From an uncultured Acidimicrobiaceae bacterium (GTDB lineage Bacteria; Actinomycetota; Acidimicrobiia; Acidimicrobiales; Ilumatobacteraceae): a stretch of DNA of 52,988 nt. Made by a program: the position numbers and the translations under genes. The stretch spans positions 1-52,988 of the forward strand of contig CALACK010000038.1 of NCBI GenBank assembly GCA_937890395.1, written 5' to 3'. The notes beneath the pieces were generated by a model. It did no database searches. It was not told the DNA's origin and saw nothing but the letters and a program-made list of their open reading frames with translations. Of this stretch, positions 32,024 through 38,976 are shown one piece after another (position 1 is the first letter of the stretch; every line of letters starts with the position of its first letter).

Positions 32024-33490
32024 ATGGCTGATATCACACTTCCACAACTTGGCGAAACCGTCACCGAGGGAACAATCACGCGTTGGTTTAAGAAAGTCGG
32101 CGATGCTGTCGCCGCTGATGAACCATTGTTTGAAGTCTCCACGGACAAAGTAGACACCGAAGTTCCATCTCCAGTTGCTGGCACTCTGACTGAGATTCGC
32201 GTCAATGAAGGTGAAACGGTTTCTGTCGGCACCGTAATTGCAGTTGTTGGTTTGGCAAATGCAAGTGTTGCGTCTGCTCCAGTAGATCAAGCGCCGGTTG
32301 TTCAAGCGCCGGTTGCGCCAGTCGTTCAAGTTGCGGCTGCGCCAGTTGCGCCGGTTGCACCCGCGCCAGTAGCTCAAGCACCCGTAGCGCAACCCCAGCC
32401 AATTCATGCTGCGCAAACTGTTGTCAGTGTTGCAACTGCATCGCGAACGCCAACCTCGACGATCGCATCAAATAAATTACTTTCGCCAGTTGTACGTCGA
32501 CTTGTTTCAGATCACGGCATTGATGTCAACGCGCTTGTCGGCACCGGTCCTGGTAGTCGAATTACGCGTGAAGATGTTTTGGATTACATCGACAAAAATG
32601 GATCGACGCCACAAATTGCGGAACCAGTTGTCGCATCGCCAGTCGCGCCCGCAGTTCAAGCACCAGCGCCGCAAGTCATTGAAGCGCCAGTCGCGCCCGT
32701 AGTTCAAGCGCAAAAAATTGTCGTGCCAACGGCACAGTCGCCGGCGCCTCAAGCACCAAAGTTGACGCAAAGCTCAGATCGTGAAACAGTTATCCCGCTA
32801 TCAAAAATTCGCAAACTCACTGCAGCACACATGATTATGTCGCAGGCAGTAAGTGCTCATGCTTTCAGCGTTGTCGAAGTTGACTATGCAAATGTTGATG
32901 CGACTAGAAATGTAGTCAAAGATCAATGGAAGCAATCAGAGGGTTTCGCACTGACGTATCTTCCGTTCATCGCTCGAGCCATTGTTGACGCGTTGGCTGA
33001 GTACCCAAATCTTAATGCGAGTATCGAAGCAGACAAGTTGGTCGTTCACAATTATGTCGACCTAGGCATTGCGGTTGATCTTGAATTCAATGGTTTGTTA
33101 GTGCCTGTTGTGCGCAGCGCCGACGGTAAGCGTTTGCGCGCGATCGCTCGCGAAATTTCAGATCTTGCAACGCGTGCTCGCGGGCGAAAATTGACTCCAG
33201 ATGAAATCCAAGGTGGAACATTTACGATTTCGAACAACGGATCTGCTGGTTCGGTTCTGACGATGCCAATCATCAATCAGCCACAGGTTGCAATTATGTC
33301 GACCGATGCGATTGCGCGTAAGCCAGTTGTCGCTCGATTAAGTGATGGGTCAGAAAGTATTGCAATTCATCCAGTTGGCAATCTCGCAATGAGTTGGGAT
33401 CACCGTGCATTCGACGGAGCATACGCAGCTGGATTTCTCGCAAAAGTAAAGCGAGTTCTTGAAACACAGGATTGGTCAGCGGAGATCTAA
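32024..33490 (+). CDS. sucB: dihydrolipoamide acyltransferase (E2), one lipoyl domain
   Basis: The 488-residue protein has an N-terminal lipoyl domain with the modified Lys42 in STDKVDTEV, an Ala/Pro/Val-rich linker (residues about 82-140), a peripheral-subunit-binding domain (SPVVRRLVSDHGIDVNALVG), a second linker, and a catalytic domain with DHRAFDG near the end (His460, Asp464). Actinobacterial E2 proteins of this kind are usually annotated SucB or DlaT and can serve both pyruvate and 2-oxoglutarate dehydrogenase complexes. The nearest E1 is aceE at 17351. It has only one lipoyl domain where many actinobacterial E2s have two or three. LipB-LipA starts 3 bases after its stop. Confidence 0.94.
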   Translation: MADITLPQLGETVTEGTITRWFKKVGDAVAADEPLFEVSTDKVDTEVPSPVAGTLTEIRVNEGETVSVGTVIAVVGLANASVASAPVDQAPVVQAPVAPVVQVAAAPVAPVAPAPVAQAPVAQPQPIHAAQTVVSVATASRTPTSTIASNKLLSPVVRRLVSDHGIDVNALVGTGPGSRITREDVLDYIDKNGSTPQIAEPVVASPVAPAVQAPAPQVIEAPVAPVVQAQKIVVPTAQSPAPQAPKLTQSSDRETVIPLSKIRKLTAAHMIMSQAVSAHAFSVVEVDYANVDATRNVVKDQWKQSEGFALTYLPFIARAIVDALAEYPNLNASIEADKLVVHNYVDLGIAVDLEFNGLLVPVVRSADGKRLRAIAREISDLATRARGRKLTPDEIQGGTFTISNNGSAGSVLTMPIINQPQVAIMSTDAIARKPVVARLSDGSESIAIHPVGNLAMSWDHRAFDGAYAAGFLAKVKRVLETQDWSAEI

Positions 33491-33493
33491 TTC

Positions 33494-35113
33494 GTGTCGC
33501 GAGAAGATAAAAAAGACACACCTAAACTTAATATTCGTTGGCTTGGAAAAGTGCCTTATCGCGAAGCGCTAGCAGTGCAAACTGCGATGTTCTCGCAGTC
33601 ATCAAATCAGCATTTGCTGATGCTTGAACATCCCCATGTTTTTACTTACGGGCCGAGTGCTGATCTGAAAAATAATCTCAAGTGCGATCCAAAACAAGTC
33701 GGCGCTGAACTTGTAAAAGTCAACCGTGGCGGTGACATTACGTATCACGGCCCAGGCCAACTAGTTGTCTACCCGATACTTTCGCTTGCCGCAAAGCATG
33801 GTGTTGGCGGTCCGGCCGATATGCAGGCGTATGTTTGCGGGGTTGAGCAACTTGTGATTGACACACTTGCTCATCTTGGTGTTGTTAATGCTGGGCGTTT
33901 GGCCGGCTACCCAGGTGTTTGGGTCGATCATCAGTCGGCAACTCCGAAAAAGATTTGTGCAATCGGTGTTCGAGTTTCGCGTGGGCGCACGATGCATGGG
34001 TTTGCGTTAAATGTTTCGACAGATCTCAGTTATATGCGCGAACATATCGTGCCTTGTGGCATCGCCGAGCACCCAGTCACATCGCTCGCCGAACTTGGCT
34101 TCAACTTTTCAGTTCAGCAAGTTGCAGATGTGGTTGCGAAATTGGCAGCCGAGCGTTGGACAAATGGCTACTTCGATCGCCATGATGTGTCGTTGGCGGC
34201 AGTAAATGAAAATCTCAACGCTGGGTCAAATATCCAGATCACCGCGCGTAAGCCGGAGTGGTTGCGCCCTCATGTGAGCCATGGCGCCGAAGTCTTGGCA
34301 ACGAAAAAAACTTTGCGTGATTTGAATCTTGTAACTGTTTGTGAAGAAGCTGGTTGTCCGAATTTGTCAGAATGTTGGGCTGACGGCACCGCAACGATGA
34401 TGGTGCTAGGTGAGCGATGCACGCGTGCATGTGGCTTTTGTTTAATTGACACACGCAAACCACTTGCGCCCGACATTAGCGAGCCACTTCGTGTTGCTCA
34501 AGCTGTTCTTAAAATGAATCTTGAACACGCGGTTTTGACAATGGTCGCGCGCGATGATTTATCCGATGGTGGAATGGCGCATGTCGCACAATGCGTTCGT
34601 GAAATTCGACGCACCTCACCGAAGACACGTGTTGAAACTTTAATTTCAGACGCCAAAGGCAGTGATGCACTCGACACGATTTTTCTTGAGCGACCAGATG
34701 TTCTGAATCACAACATCGAGACAGTTGCGCGATTACAACGCCAAGTTCGCCCATCGGCGGGTTATGCGCGAAGTTTGTCTGTCTTGGCTCGTGCTCACGC
34801 CGCAGGTCTAGTCACGAAATCTGGTTTCATGTTGGGTCTAGGCGAAAGTAAAGATGAAGTTGAAGCAACGCTGATTGACCTCGCAGCGGTTGGTGTGCAG
34901 ATTGTCACAATTGGTCAATATTTACGGCCAACGCAAGATCATCTACCTGTTGTGCGATGGGCAGACCCTGCAGAGTTTGCCGCTTATGCCGAGTTTGGCG
35001 AGAAACTTGGTATTAAACATGTTGAAGCGAGTCCGTTGACAAGATCTAGTTATCATGCCAAGCATGCAGCCGAGCAAACTGTTTCTGTACAACTCGTGAG
35101 TATTCGATCATGA
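33494..35113 (+). CDS. fused octanoyltransferase-lipoyl synthase (LipB-LipA)
   Basis: One uninterrupted 539-residue frame (GTG start) holds two enzymes. Residues 1-235 are LipB: RGGDITYHGPGQLVVYP, the catalytic Lys152/153 region PKKICAIGVR and catalytic Cys188 in VPCGIAEHPVTSL. Residues about 250-539 are LipA: auxiliary-cluster Cys283, Cys288 and Cys294 (VCEEAGCPNLSECW), radical SAM Cys309, Cys313 and Cys316 (CTRACGFC) and the C-terminal RSSY motif that ligates the auxiliary cluster. LipB attaches octanoate to the lipoyl domain and LipA inserts two sulfurs. The order matches the reaction order. It follows the E2 gene by 3 bases. Confidence 0.95.
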   Translation: MSREDKKDTPKLNIRWLGKVPYREALAVQTAMFSQSSNQHLLMLEHPHVFTYGPSADLKNNLKCDPKQVGAELVKVNRGGDITYHGPGQLVVYPILSLAAKHGVGGPADMQAYVCGVEQLVIDTLAHLGVVNAGRLAGYPGVWVDHQSATPKKICAIGVRVSRGRTMHGFALNVSTDLSYMREHIVPCGIAEHPVTSLAELGFNFSVQQVADVVAKLAAERWTNGYFDRHDVSLAAVNENLNAGSNIQITARKPEWLRPHVSHGAEVLATKKTLRDLNLVTVCEEAGCPNLSECWADGTATMMVLGERCTRACGFCLIDTRKPLAPDISEPLRVAQAVLKMNLEHAVLTMVARDDLSDGGMAHVAQCVREIRRTSPKTRVETLISDAKGSDALDTIFLERPDVLNHNIETVARLQRQVRPSAGYARSLSVLARAHAAGLVTKSGFMLGLGESKDEVEATLIDLAAVGVQIVTIGQYLRPTQDHLPVVRWADPAEFAAYAEFGEKLGIKHVEASPLTRSSYHAKHAAEQTVSVQLVSIRS

Positions 35114-35129
35114 GCATCACTATGCGTAA

Positions 35130-35222
35130 AATAAATTGCGTAACGGTCAATTTGTAATGAACACTCGACAACAAATCGTTGACGCAGTAACTGATTATCA
35201 AGAAGGTCGACTAGTTAAATGA
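35130..35222 (+). pseudogene. remnant of a pirin-family C-terminus
   Basis: A 30-codon frame reads NKLRNGQFVMNTRQQIVDAV then TDYQEGRLVK before TGA. This is the conserved C-terminal signature of pirins (GPFVMNT...QAF.DYQ.GR). A stop lies just before it and nothing pirin-like precedes it, so the rest has been deleted. Its internal ATG (35157) and its TGA form the first rung of the start-codon ladder that follows. Confidence 0.65.
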
Positions 35223-35258
35223 TTAGCGGCAAATGACTAGCAGCAAATGACCAGCAGC
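35217..35258 (+). repeat. three tandem 14-bp repeats forming a start-codon ladder
   Basis: AAATGATTAGCGGC, AAATGACTAGCAGC and AAATGACCAGCAGC are adjacent. Each carries an ATG. The first two ATGs (35219, 35233) open five-codon frames whose TGA overlaps the next ATG as ATGA. Only the third ATG (35247) opens the long M24 peptidase frame. The pirin remnant's stop also overlaps the first ATG. Confidence 0.9.
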
Positions 35259-36368
35259 AAAACTCTAAGTTCGAGTGCGCTTTATGCGTCGCGAATCTCG
35301 CGTGTGCGCCAAGAGATGCAACGTCACTCAATAGATGCCACATTGCTGAGTATCGGCCATGATTTGCCGTATCTGACTGGTTATTACGCGATGCCACTCG
35401 AGCGTTTAACAATGCTTGTTGTCACGCACGAGTCGGTGGCGGCGTTAGTTGTGCCAAGACTTGAAGCCCCTCGAGTTACACCGTTCGATGATGTGTTTCG
35501 TATCGTGCCTTGGGGTGAAACTGAGAATCCAGTCGCAATTGTCGCCAAACTTCTTGTCGGAGCCAAAACAATTGCGGTTGGCGATCAAATGTGGGCAAGG
35601 TTTTTAGTTGAGTTGATGAGTTTCGTTTCTGGCGCGAAATTCGTGCGCGCTGTTGATGTTGTCGGCCCAATGCGCATGGCCAAAGATGCAAATGAGATTG
35701 AAGCGCTTCGTTTAGCTGGTGCAGCAGCCGATCGGGTAGCAATGCAACTTCAGGCTGGCGAAATTGATCTCGTTGGTCGCACCGAAGCCCAAGTTTCTGC
35801 AGATATTTCGGCGCGCTTACTTGAGCAAGGTCATGATGTCGTTAACTTCGCAATTGTCGCCGCAGGTGAAAATGCTGCAAGCCCGCATCACCACGCCGGC
35901 CCACGAGTTATTCAAAAGAACGAAATAGTACTTTGCGATTTTGGCGGCACGATGAACGGATATTGCAGCGACATCACGCGGTGTGTTTTTGTCGGTACAC
36001 CATCTCGAAAAATCACCAGCGCTTATTCTGTGTTGCATGCCGCACAGGCGGCTGGCGTCAAGGCCGGCCTAGTTGGTGCAACTTGCGAATCAGTTGATGC
36101 AGCAGCACGCAGAATTATTGATGATGCTGGGTTCGGTGATTTTTTCATCCACCGCACAGGTCATGGCATTGGAATGGAAGCGCATGAAGAGCCTTATATG
36201 GTCAGTGGCAATAAATTAACGATTGCTGCAGGTCATGCGTTCAGTGTTGAGCCGGGCATTTATTTGCCAGGTAAATGGGGAATGCGTCTTGAAGACATTG
36301 TCGTCGCAACTGATGTCGGCCCAGTTTCAATGAATAATGTTGATCACTCACTAGTCGTTGTCGGTTGA
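35247..36368 (+). CDS. M24 family Xaa-Pro aminopeptidase-like
   Basis: The 373-residue protein has an N-terminal creatinase-like domain and a C-terminal pita-bread fold with the complete set of metal ligands: Asp231 and Asp242 (LCDFGGTMNGYCSDITR), His306 (HRTGHGIGMEAHEEP), Glu335 (SVEPGIYLPG) and Glu349 (MRLEDI). It would remove N-terminal residues next to proline or hydrolyse dipeptides in the cytosol. Its ATG is the third of a repeated start-codon ladder. The following membrane-protein gene overlaps its stop as TGATG. Confidence 0.92.
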   Translation: MTSSKTLSSSALYASRISRVRQEMQRHSIDATLLSIGHDLPYLTGYYAMPLERLTMLVVTHESVAALVVPRLEAPRVTPFDDVFRIVPWGETENPVAIVAKLLVGAKTIAVGDQMWARFLVELMSFVSGAKFVRAVDVVGPMRMAKDANEIEALRLAGAAADRVAMQLQAGEIDLVGRTEAQVSADISARLLEQGHDVVNFAIVAAGENAASPHHHAGPRVIQKNEIVLCDFGGTMNGYCSDITRCVFVGTPSRKITSAYSVLHAAQAAGVKAGLVGATCESVDAAARRIIDDAGFGDFFIHRTGHGIGMEAHEEPYMVSGNKLTIAAGHAFSVEPGIYLPGKWGMRLEDIVVATDVGPVSMNNVDHSLVVVG

Positions 36369-37093
36369 TGCGCCTAGACGCCGCGACATTTTTATTGCAG
36401 TGGGCGACTGGTGGTATTGCATTTCTGTGGTTCACGCTTCGTAGCCAAGAAATTTCAATTGGCTATTCAAAATTATTGCGCGGGGTTTTTGGCTCGCTTG
36501 CAATTTTCGCAGTTGCCGCGGGTTTCTTTTTTGACAAAGTTCTAATCCGTGAACTCGCCAGCATTGCAGTTGCTTTAATTGCTCTTGCGACACTGGCCAA
36601 AAAATCTGCAAAATTTGATTTAGTCGCAGTGGCAATCGGTGCGGTTGGTTTAGTTGCTTCGGTGGTCACAAGCAACAATGCGAATTTGGTTGATCTATTG
36701 CGAGTGCTCGTCGGTGCGGCATTTCTTGGCGCAGTCACAGATTTGATGTTGTTGGGTCATTGGTATTTGGTTCAACCAGGAATGACGCGTAAATTACTTA
36801 ACGAATTAACAAATATGTTGCTAATCATTTGGCCACTCGAAATATTCGTAATGATTTTGCCAACTGGAATGATCAGCGTTCTCAACGGCACAATCGACGA
36901 CGGATGGAACGGCATTCTTGGATATTTTTGGGTTGGGTGTGCATCGCTAACTGGCATCCTCGCGTGGTTCACTCGCGCGGCATTGAAAGAGCGAAGTTAC
37001 TCAGCAGTAATGGCGGCAACAGGTTTAAGTTATTTGGCGATCCTCACAGCATTTGGCACAGACCTCGTCGCGCGGGCGATTCTCGCACTCTAA
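36368..37093 (+). CDS. multi-pass membrane protein of unknown function
   Basis: I use ATG 36368, which overlaps the M24 stop as TGATG; a TTG one codon earlier is possible. The 241-residue protein has about seven or eight hydrophobic segments, with polar, charged residues only in short loops (SQEISIGY, VQPGMTRKLLNEL, LNGTIDDGWNG). I do not recognise a family. Translation coupling to the peptidase suggests related expression. Confidence 0.75.
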   Translation: MRLDAATFLLQWATGGIAFLWFTLRSQEISIGYSKLLRGVFGSLAIFAVAAGFFFDKVLIRELASIAVALIALATLAKKSAKFDLVAVAIGAVGLVASVVTSNNANLVDLLRVLVGAAFLGAVTDLMLLGHWYLVQPGMTRKLLNELTNMLLIIWPLEIFVMILPTGMISVLNGTIDDGWNGILGYFWVGCASLTGILAWFTRAALKERSYSAVMAATGLSYLAILTAFGTDLVARAILAL

Positions 37094-37100
37094 TTTTAAA

Positions 37101-37129
37101 TTGGTGCGAAATTAGATTTCGTCTACTAT
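37101..37129 (+). promoter_or_regulatory. putative promoter of PhyH gene (-35 TTGGTG, 17 bp, -10 TACTAT)
   Basis: TTGGTG (37101-37106) and TACTAT (37124-37129) are separated by 17 bp, and the GTG start at 37137 is 7 bases beyond the -10. This is the best complete promoter in the window and predicts a leaderless mRNA. Confidence 0.55.
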
Positions 37130-37136
37130 CGCTCTG

Positions 37137-38372
37137 GTGAACGGCGATTACAAAGTTGATGACAAGTGGGATGCCGCAACTAAACAGGCAATCAAAGTTG
37201 GGCGACAGGGTTGGCATTCATCGGTGCCGCCGAATGGTCATGCCAATCGGGCATCTGCAGAAAACATTAAGTACAACGACAATCCGCTCGGGCTTGATAC
37301 TCCAGAAAACGAAATTGAAACGACTCCAGAGCACAGAAATTTAGTTGCGGGAGACCCGTCTTGCGCGGGTTGGACGCGCACGCACGACGATCCAAATGTC
37401 GCGCAACTTCGCGAGAAATTGAAACTTACAAACGGCATTCGTGGTCTTGAAATTGTTTCGCCATCAGAGGTTGAACGTGCTGCTGAATTATTTCATCGCG
37501 ATGGTTTCGTTGTAGTCGCCGATGCAATTCGGCCTGAGCAACTTGCACGAATGCGAAGTGCTGCTGACCGTGCGATTGACGAGATGTTGGCAGTTGACCC
37601 AGATTGCTCAGTCGGTGGTGGTGCCGGCGGATTACCTCATCGATATTCATTTGGTAGCAGTTCTGCATCGCGTCACATGTTGCACACAAATGAATGGGTT
37701 GAATTAATTGATATGCCGACGACGACGCCGATTATCACAGCAATTTTCGGTTCGCCAAACTACATCGTGATTGGCGGCGGTGGCGACATCGCGATGCCAG
37801 GATCAATCGAATATCAAGGTCTACATTCAGATAACACTTGGGCAGAGCCGCATGATCCGAGTGGGCGAATAACTATGCGCGAGATGCCAGTACCCGCAGT
37901 GACGATAAATTTTCCAATGATTGATCTGACAACAGAAAATGGTCCGATACGACAGATTCCTGGCACTCAAAATTCGCGAGAGCCAATCCCGAGTTTGTAC
38001 AACGAACCAGAGTGGATGAAACTCAGCACACTTTGCCCGGCACCCGCCGGGTCAGCAATCATTCGCGACCTGCGGTGCTGGCATGGTGGAACGCCAAATT
38101 TGTCGCGAGATGTGCGCGCGATGCCAAACATCGAATATTTTGCGCCATGGTTTCGCAGTGAGGCAGTTGTTCGCTCGATGCCGTACGACCAATGGAAGTC
38201 ACTATCGCCGCATGGTCAACGAATTTCTAGATTTGTGATGTGCGGTAAAGATGAAGTTGTAATTGGTGCCGGTTATATCCATCCGAAATCAAAAATGCGC
38301 GAAGCATTCAAGGCAGAGCAACTCGCCGAACTGGGTGCAGTAGCCGCCGCAGAATACCTACGCCGCCTCTAA
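37137..38372 (+). CDS. phytanoyl-CoA dioxygenase (PhyH) family protein
   Basis: The 411-residue protein (GTG start) has the Fe(II)/2-oxoglutarate dioxygenase facial triad: His and Asp in GLHSDNTWAE and a distal His in RCWHGGTPNLSRD, with a following Arg suitable for 2-oxoglutarate. FHRDGFVVVADAIRPEQLARM is the typical PhyH entry. An N-terminal extension of about 100 residues is not part of the core domain. It would hydroxylate a small molecule or acyl chain; no substrate can be assigned. Confidence 0.85.
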   Translation: MNGDYKVDDKWDAATKQAIKVGRQGWHSSVPPNGHANRASAENIKYNDNPLGLDTPENEIETTPEHRNLVAGDPSCAGWTRTHDDPNVAQLREKLKLTNGIRGLEIVSPSEVERAAELFHRDGFVVVADAIRPEQLARMRSAADRAIDEMLAVDPDCSVGGGAGGLPHRYSFGSSSASRHMLHTNEWVELIDMPTTTPIITAIFGSPNYIVIGGGGDIAMPGSIEYQGLHSDNTWAEPHDPSGRITMREMPVPAVTINFPMIDLTTENGPIRQIPGTQNSREPIPSLYNEPEWMKLSTLCPAPAGSAIIRDLRCWHGGTPNLSRDVRAMPNIEYFAPWFRSEAVVRSMPYDQWKSLSPHGQRISRFVMCGKDEVVIGAGYIHPKSKMREAFKAEQLAELGAVAAAEYLRRL

Positions 38373-38387
38373 ATCAACCACGTACTG

Positions 38388-38424
38388 GGCGATTATCTTG
38401 GCGATTTAGTCGCCAGATGGCGAA
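38388..38424. repeat. clustered GGCGA repeats with a perfect 6-bp inverted repeat
   Basis: TGGCGA-TTTAG-TCGCCA (38399-38415) is flanked by further GGCGA copies (in GGGCGATTATC from 38388 and TGGCGAAATCG from 38419). It sits between the PhyH gene and the HTH gene, about 100 bp before the latter. It may be an operator for the HTH protein or a weak terminator; there is no T run. Confidence 0.5.
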
Positions 38425-38506
38425 ATCGTCACAAAACTTGACATCCACTGGGGCAAAGGTTTCACACATTGCGGGCATGATTGAAAATGCGGTATATCTA
38501 ATCCGA

Positions 38507-38512
38507 TATAAT
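38507..38512 (+). promoter_or_regulatory. consensus -10 element TATAAT of HTH gene
   Basis: A perfect TATAAT is followed by 6 bases and GTG 38519, giving a leaderless start. This places the start 34 codons inside the longest open frame. A TTGAAA 20 bp upstream is a poor -35. Confidence 0.5.
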
Positions 38513-38518
38513 AATAAA

Positions 38519-38839
38519 GTGCCGAAAGAATTGTTTTCGCGAAGCCTGATCAGTTTGGCTCGACGAAAAGCAAAGATCTCGCAAGCCGAACTCGCGCGAC
38601 GAGCAAAGACAAGCCAGGCAGCGATTTCAATGTATGAAGCGGGCACACGGTCGCCGACTTTAGATACTTTGTTGCGCATCATTCGTGCTGCAGGTTCTGA
38701 CCTGCGCATCGGTTTGTCGGGCCCTGATACCCACACGATTACTCGTGAGCGGTTTGAAAAAACTCTTGATCCGAAAGTTTTAGAAGAGTTCAATGCTAAA
38801 GAGCGAGAGCGTGTTCGCCTCGCTCGACTTGGCCGCTGA
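38519..38839 (+). CDS. XRE-family HTH regulator (antitoxin-like)
   Basis: From GTG 38519 the protein is 106 residues: an N-terminal helix-turn-helix (LISLARRKAKISQAELARRA, SQAAISMYEAGTRSPTLDTLLRII) and a C-terminal tail with FEKTLDPKVLEEFNAKERER. The longest open frame would begin at 38417, but the perfect TATAAT just before 38519 favours the short form. Similar HTH genes in actinobacteria precede a nucleotidyltransferase gene as a likely antitoxin-toxin pair; here the partner is broken. Autoregulation through the upstream GGCGA repeats is possible. Confidence 0.75.
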   Translation: MPKELFSRSLISLARRKAKISQAELARRAKTSQAAISMYEAGTRSPTLDTLLRIIRAAGSDLRIGLSGPDTHTITRERFEKTLDPKVLEEFNAKERERVRLARLGR

Positions 38840-38975
38840 GCCACAACTACGTCTCACTGAACTGATTGCGGCGTTAACGCACAACGCTGTCGATTTTGTT
38901 GTCATTGGCGGCGCGCTGGCGACAGTAGCCGATTATGGCACTTGGCTTGCACGGCATCGCGAGCAAATTTTCTAA
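38811..38975 (+). pseudogene. truncated MNT-type nucleotidyltransferase (toxin-like remnant)
   Basis: From GTG 38811 the frame gives FASLDLAAEPQLRLTELIAA, HNAVDFVVIGGALATVADYG and a stop after RHREQIF. AVDFVVIGG is the start of the nucleotidyltransferase fold seen in AbiEii/MNT-like proteins, but the catalytic GSxxRxTxDxD strand is missing. About 60 residues remain of a protein normally near 200. It overlaps the end of the HTH gene in another frame, the usual arrangement of such pairs. I judge it a deletion remnant. Confidence 0.55.
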
Positions 38976-38976
38976 A

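Noticed and set aside
32281-32760. E2 linker repeats as mobile or CRISPR-like DNA
   Set aside because: They are codon-level Ala/Pro/Val repeats inside one continuous coding frame.
38417-38518. 34-residue N-terminal extension of the HTH protein
   Set aside because: It contains the perfect TATAAT and the upstream region; the fold begins after GTG 38519.
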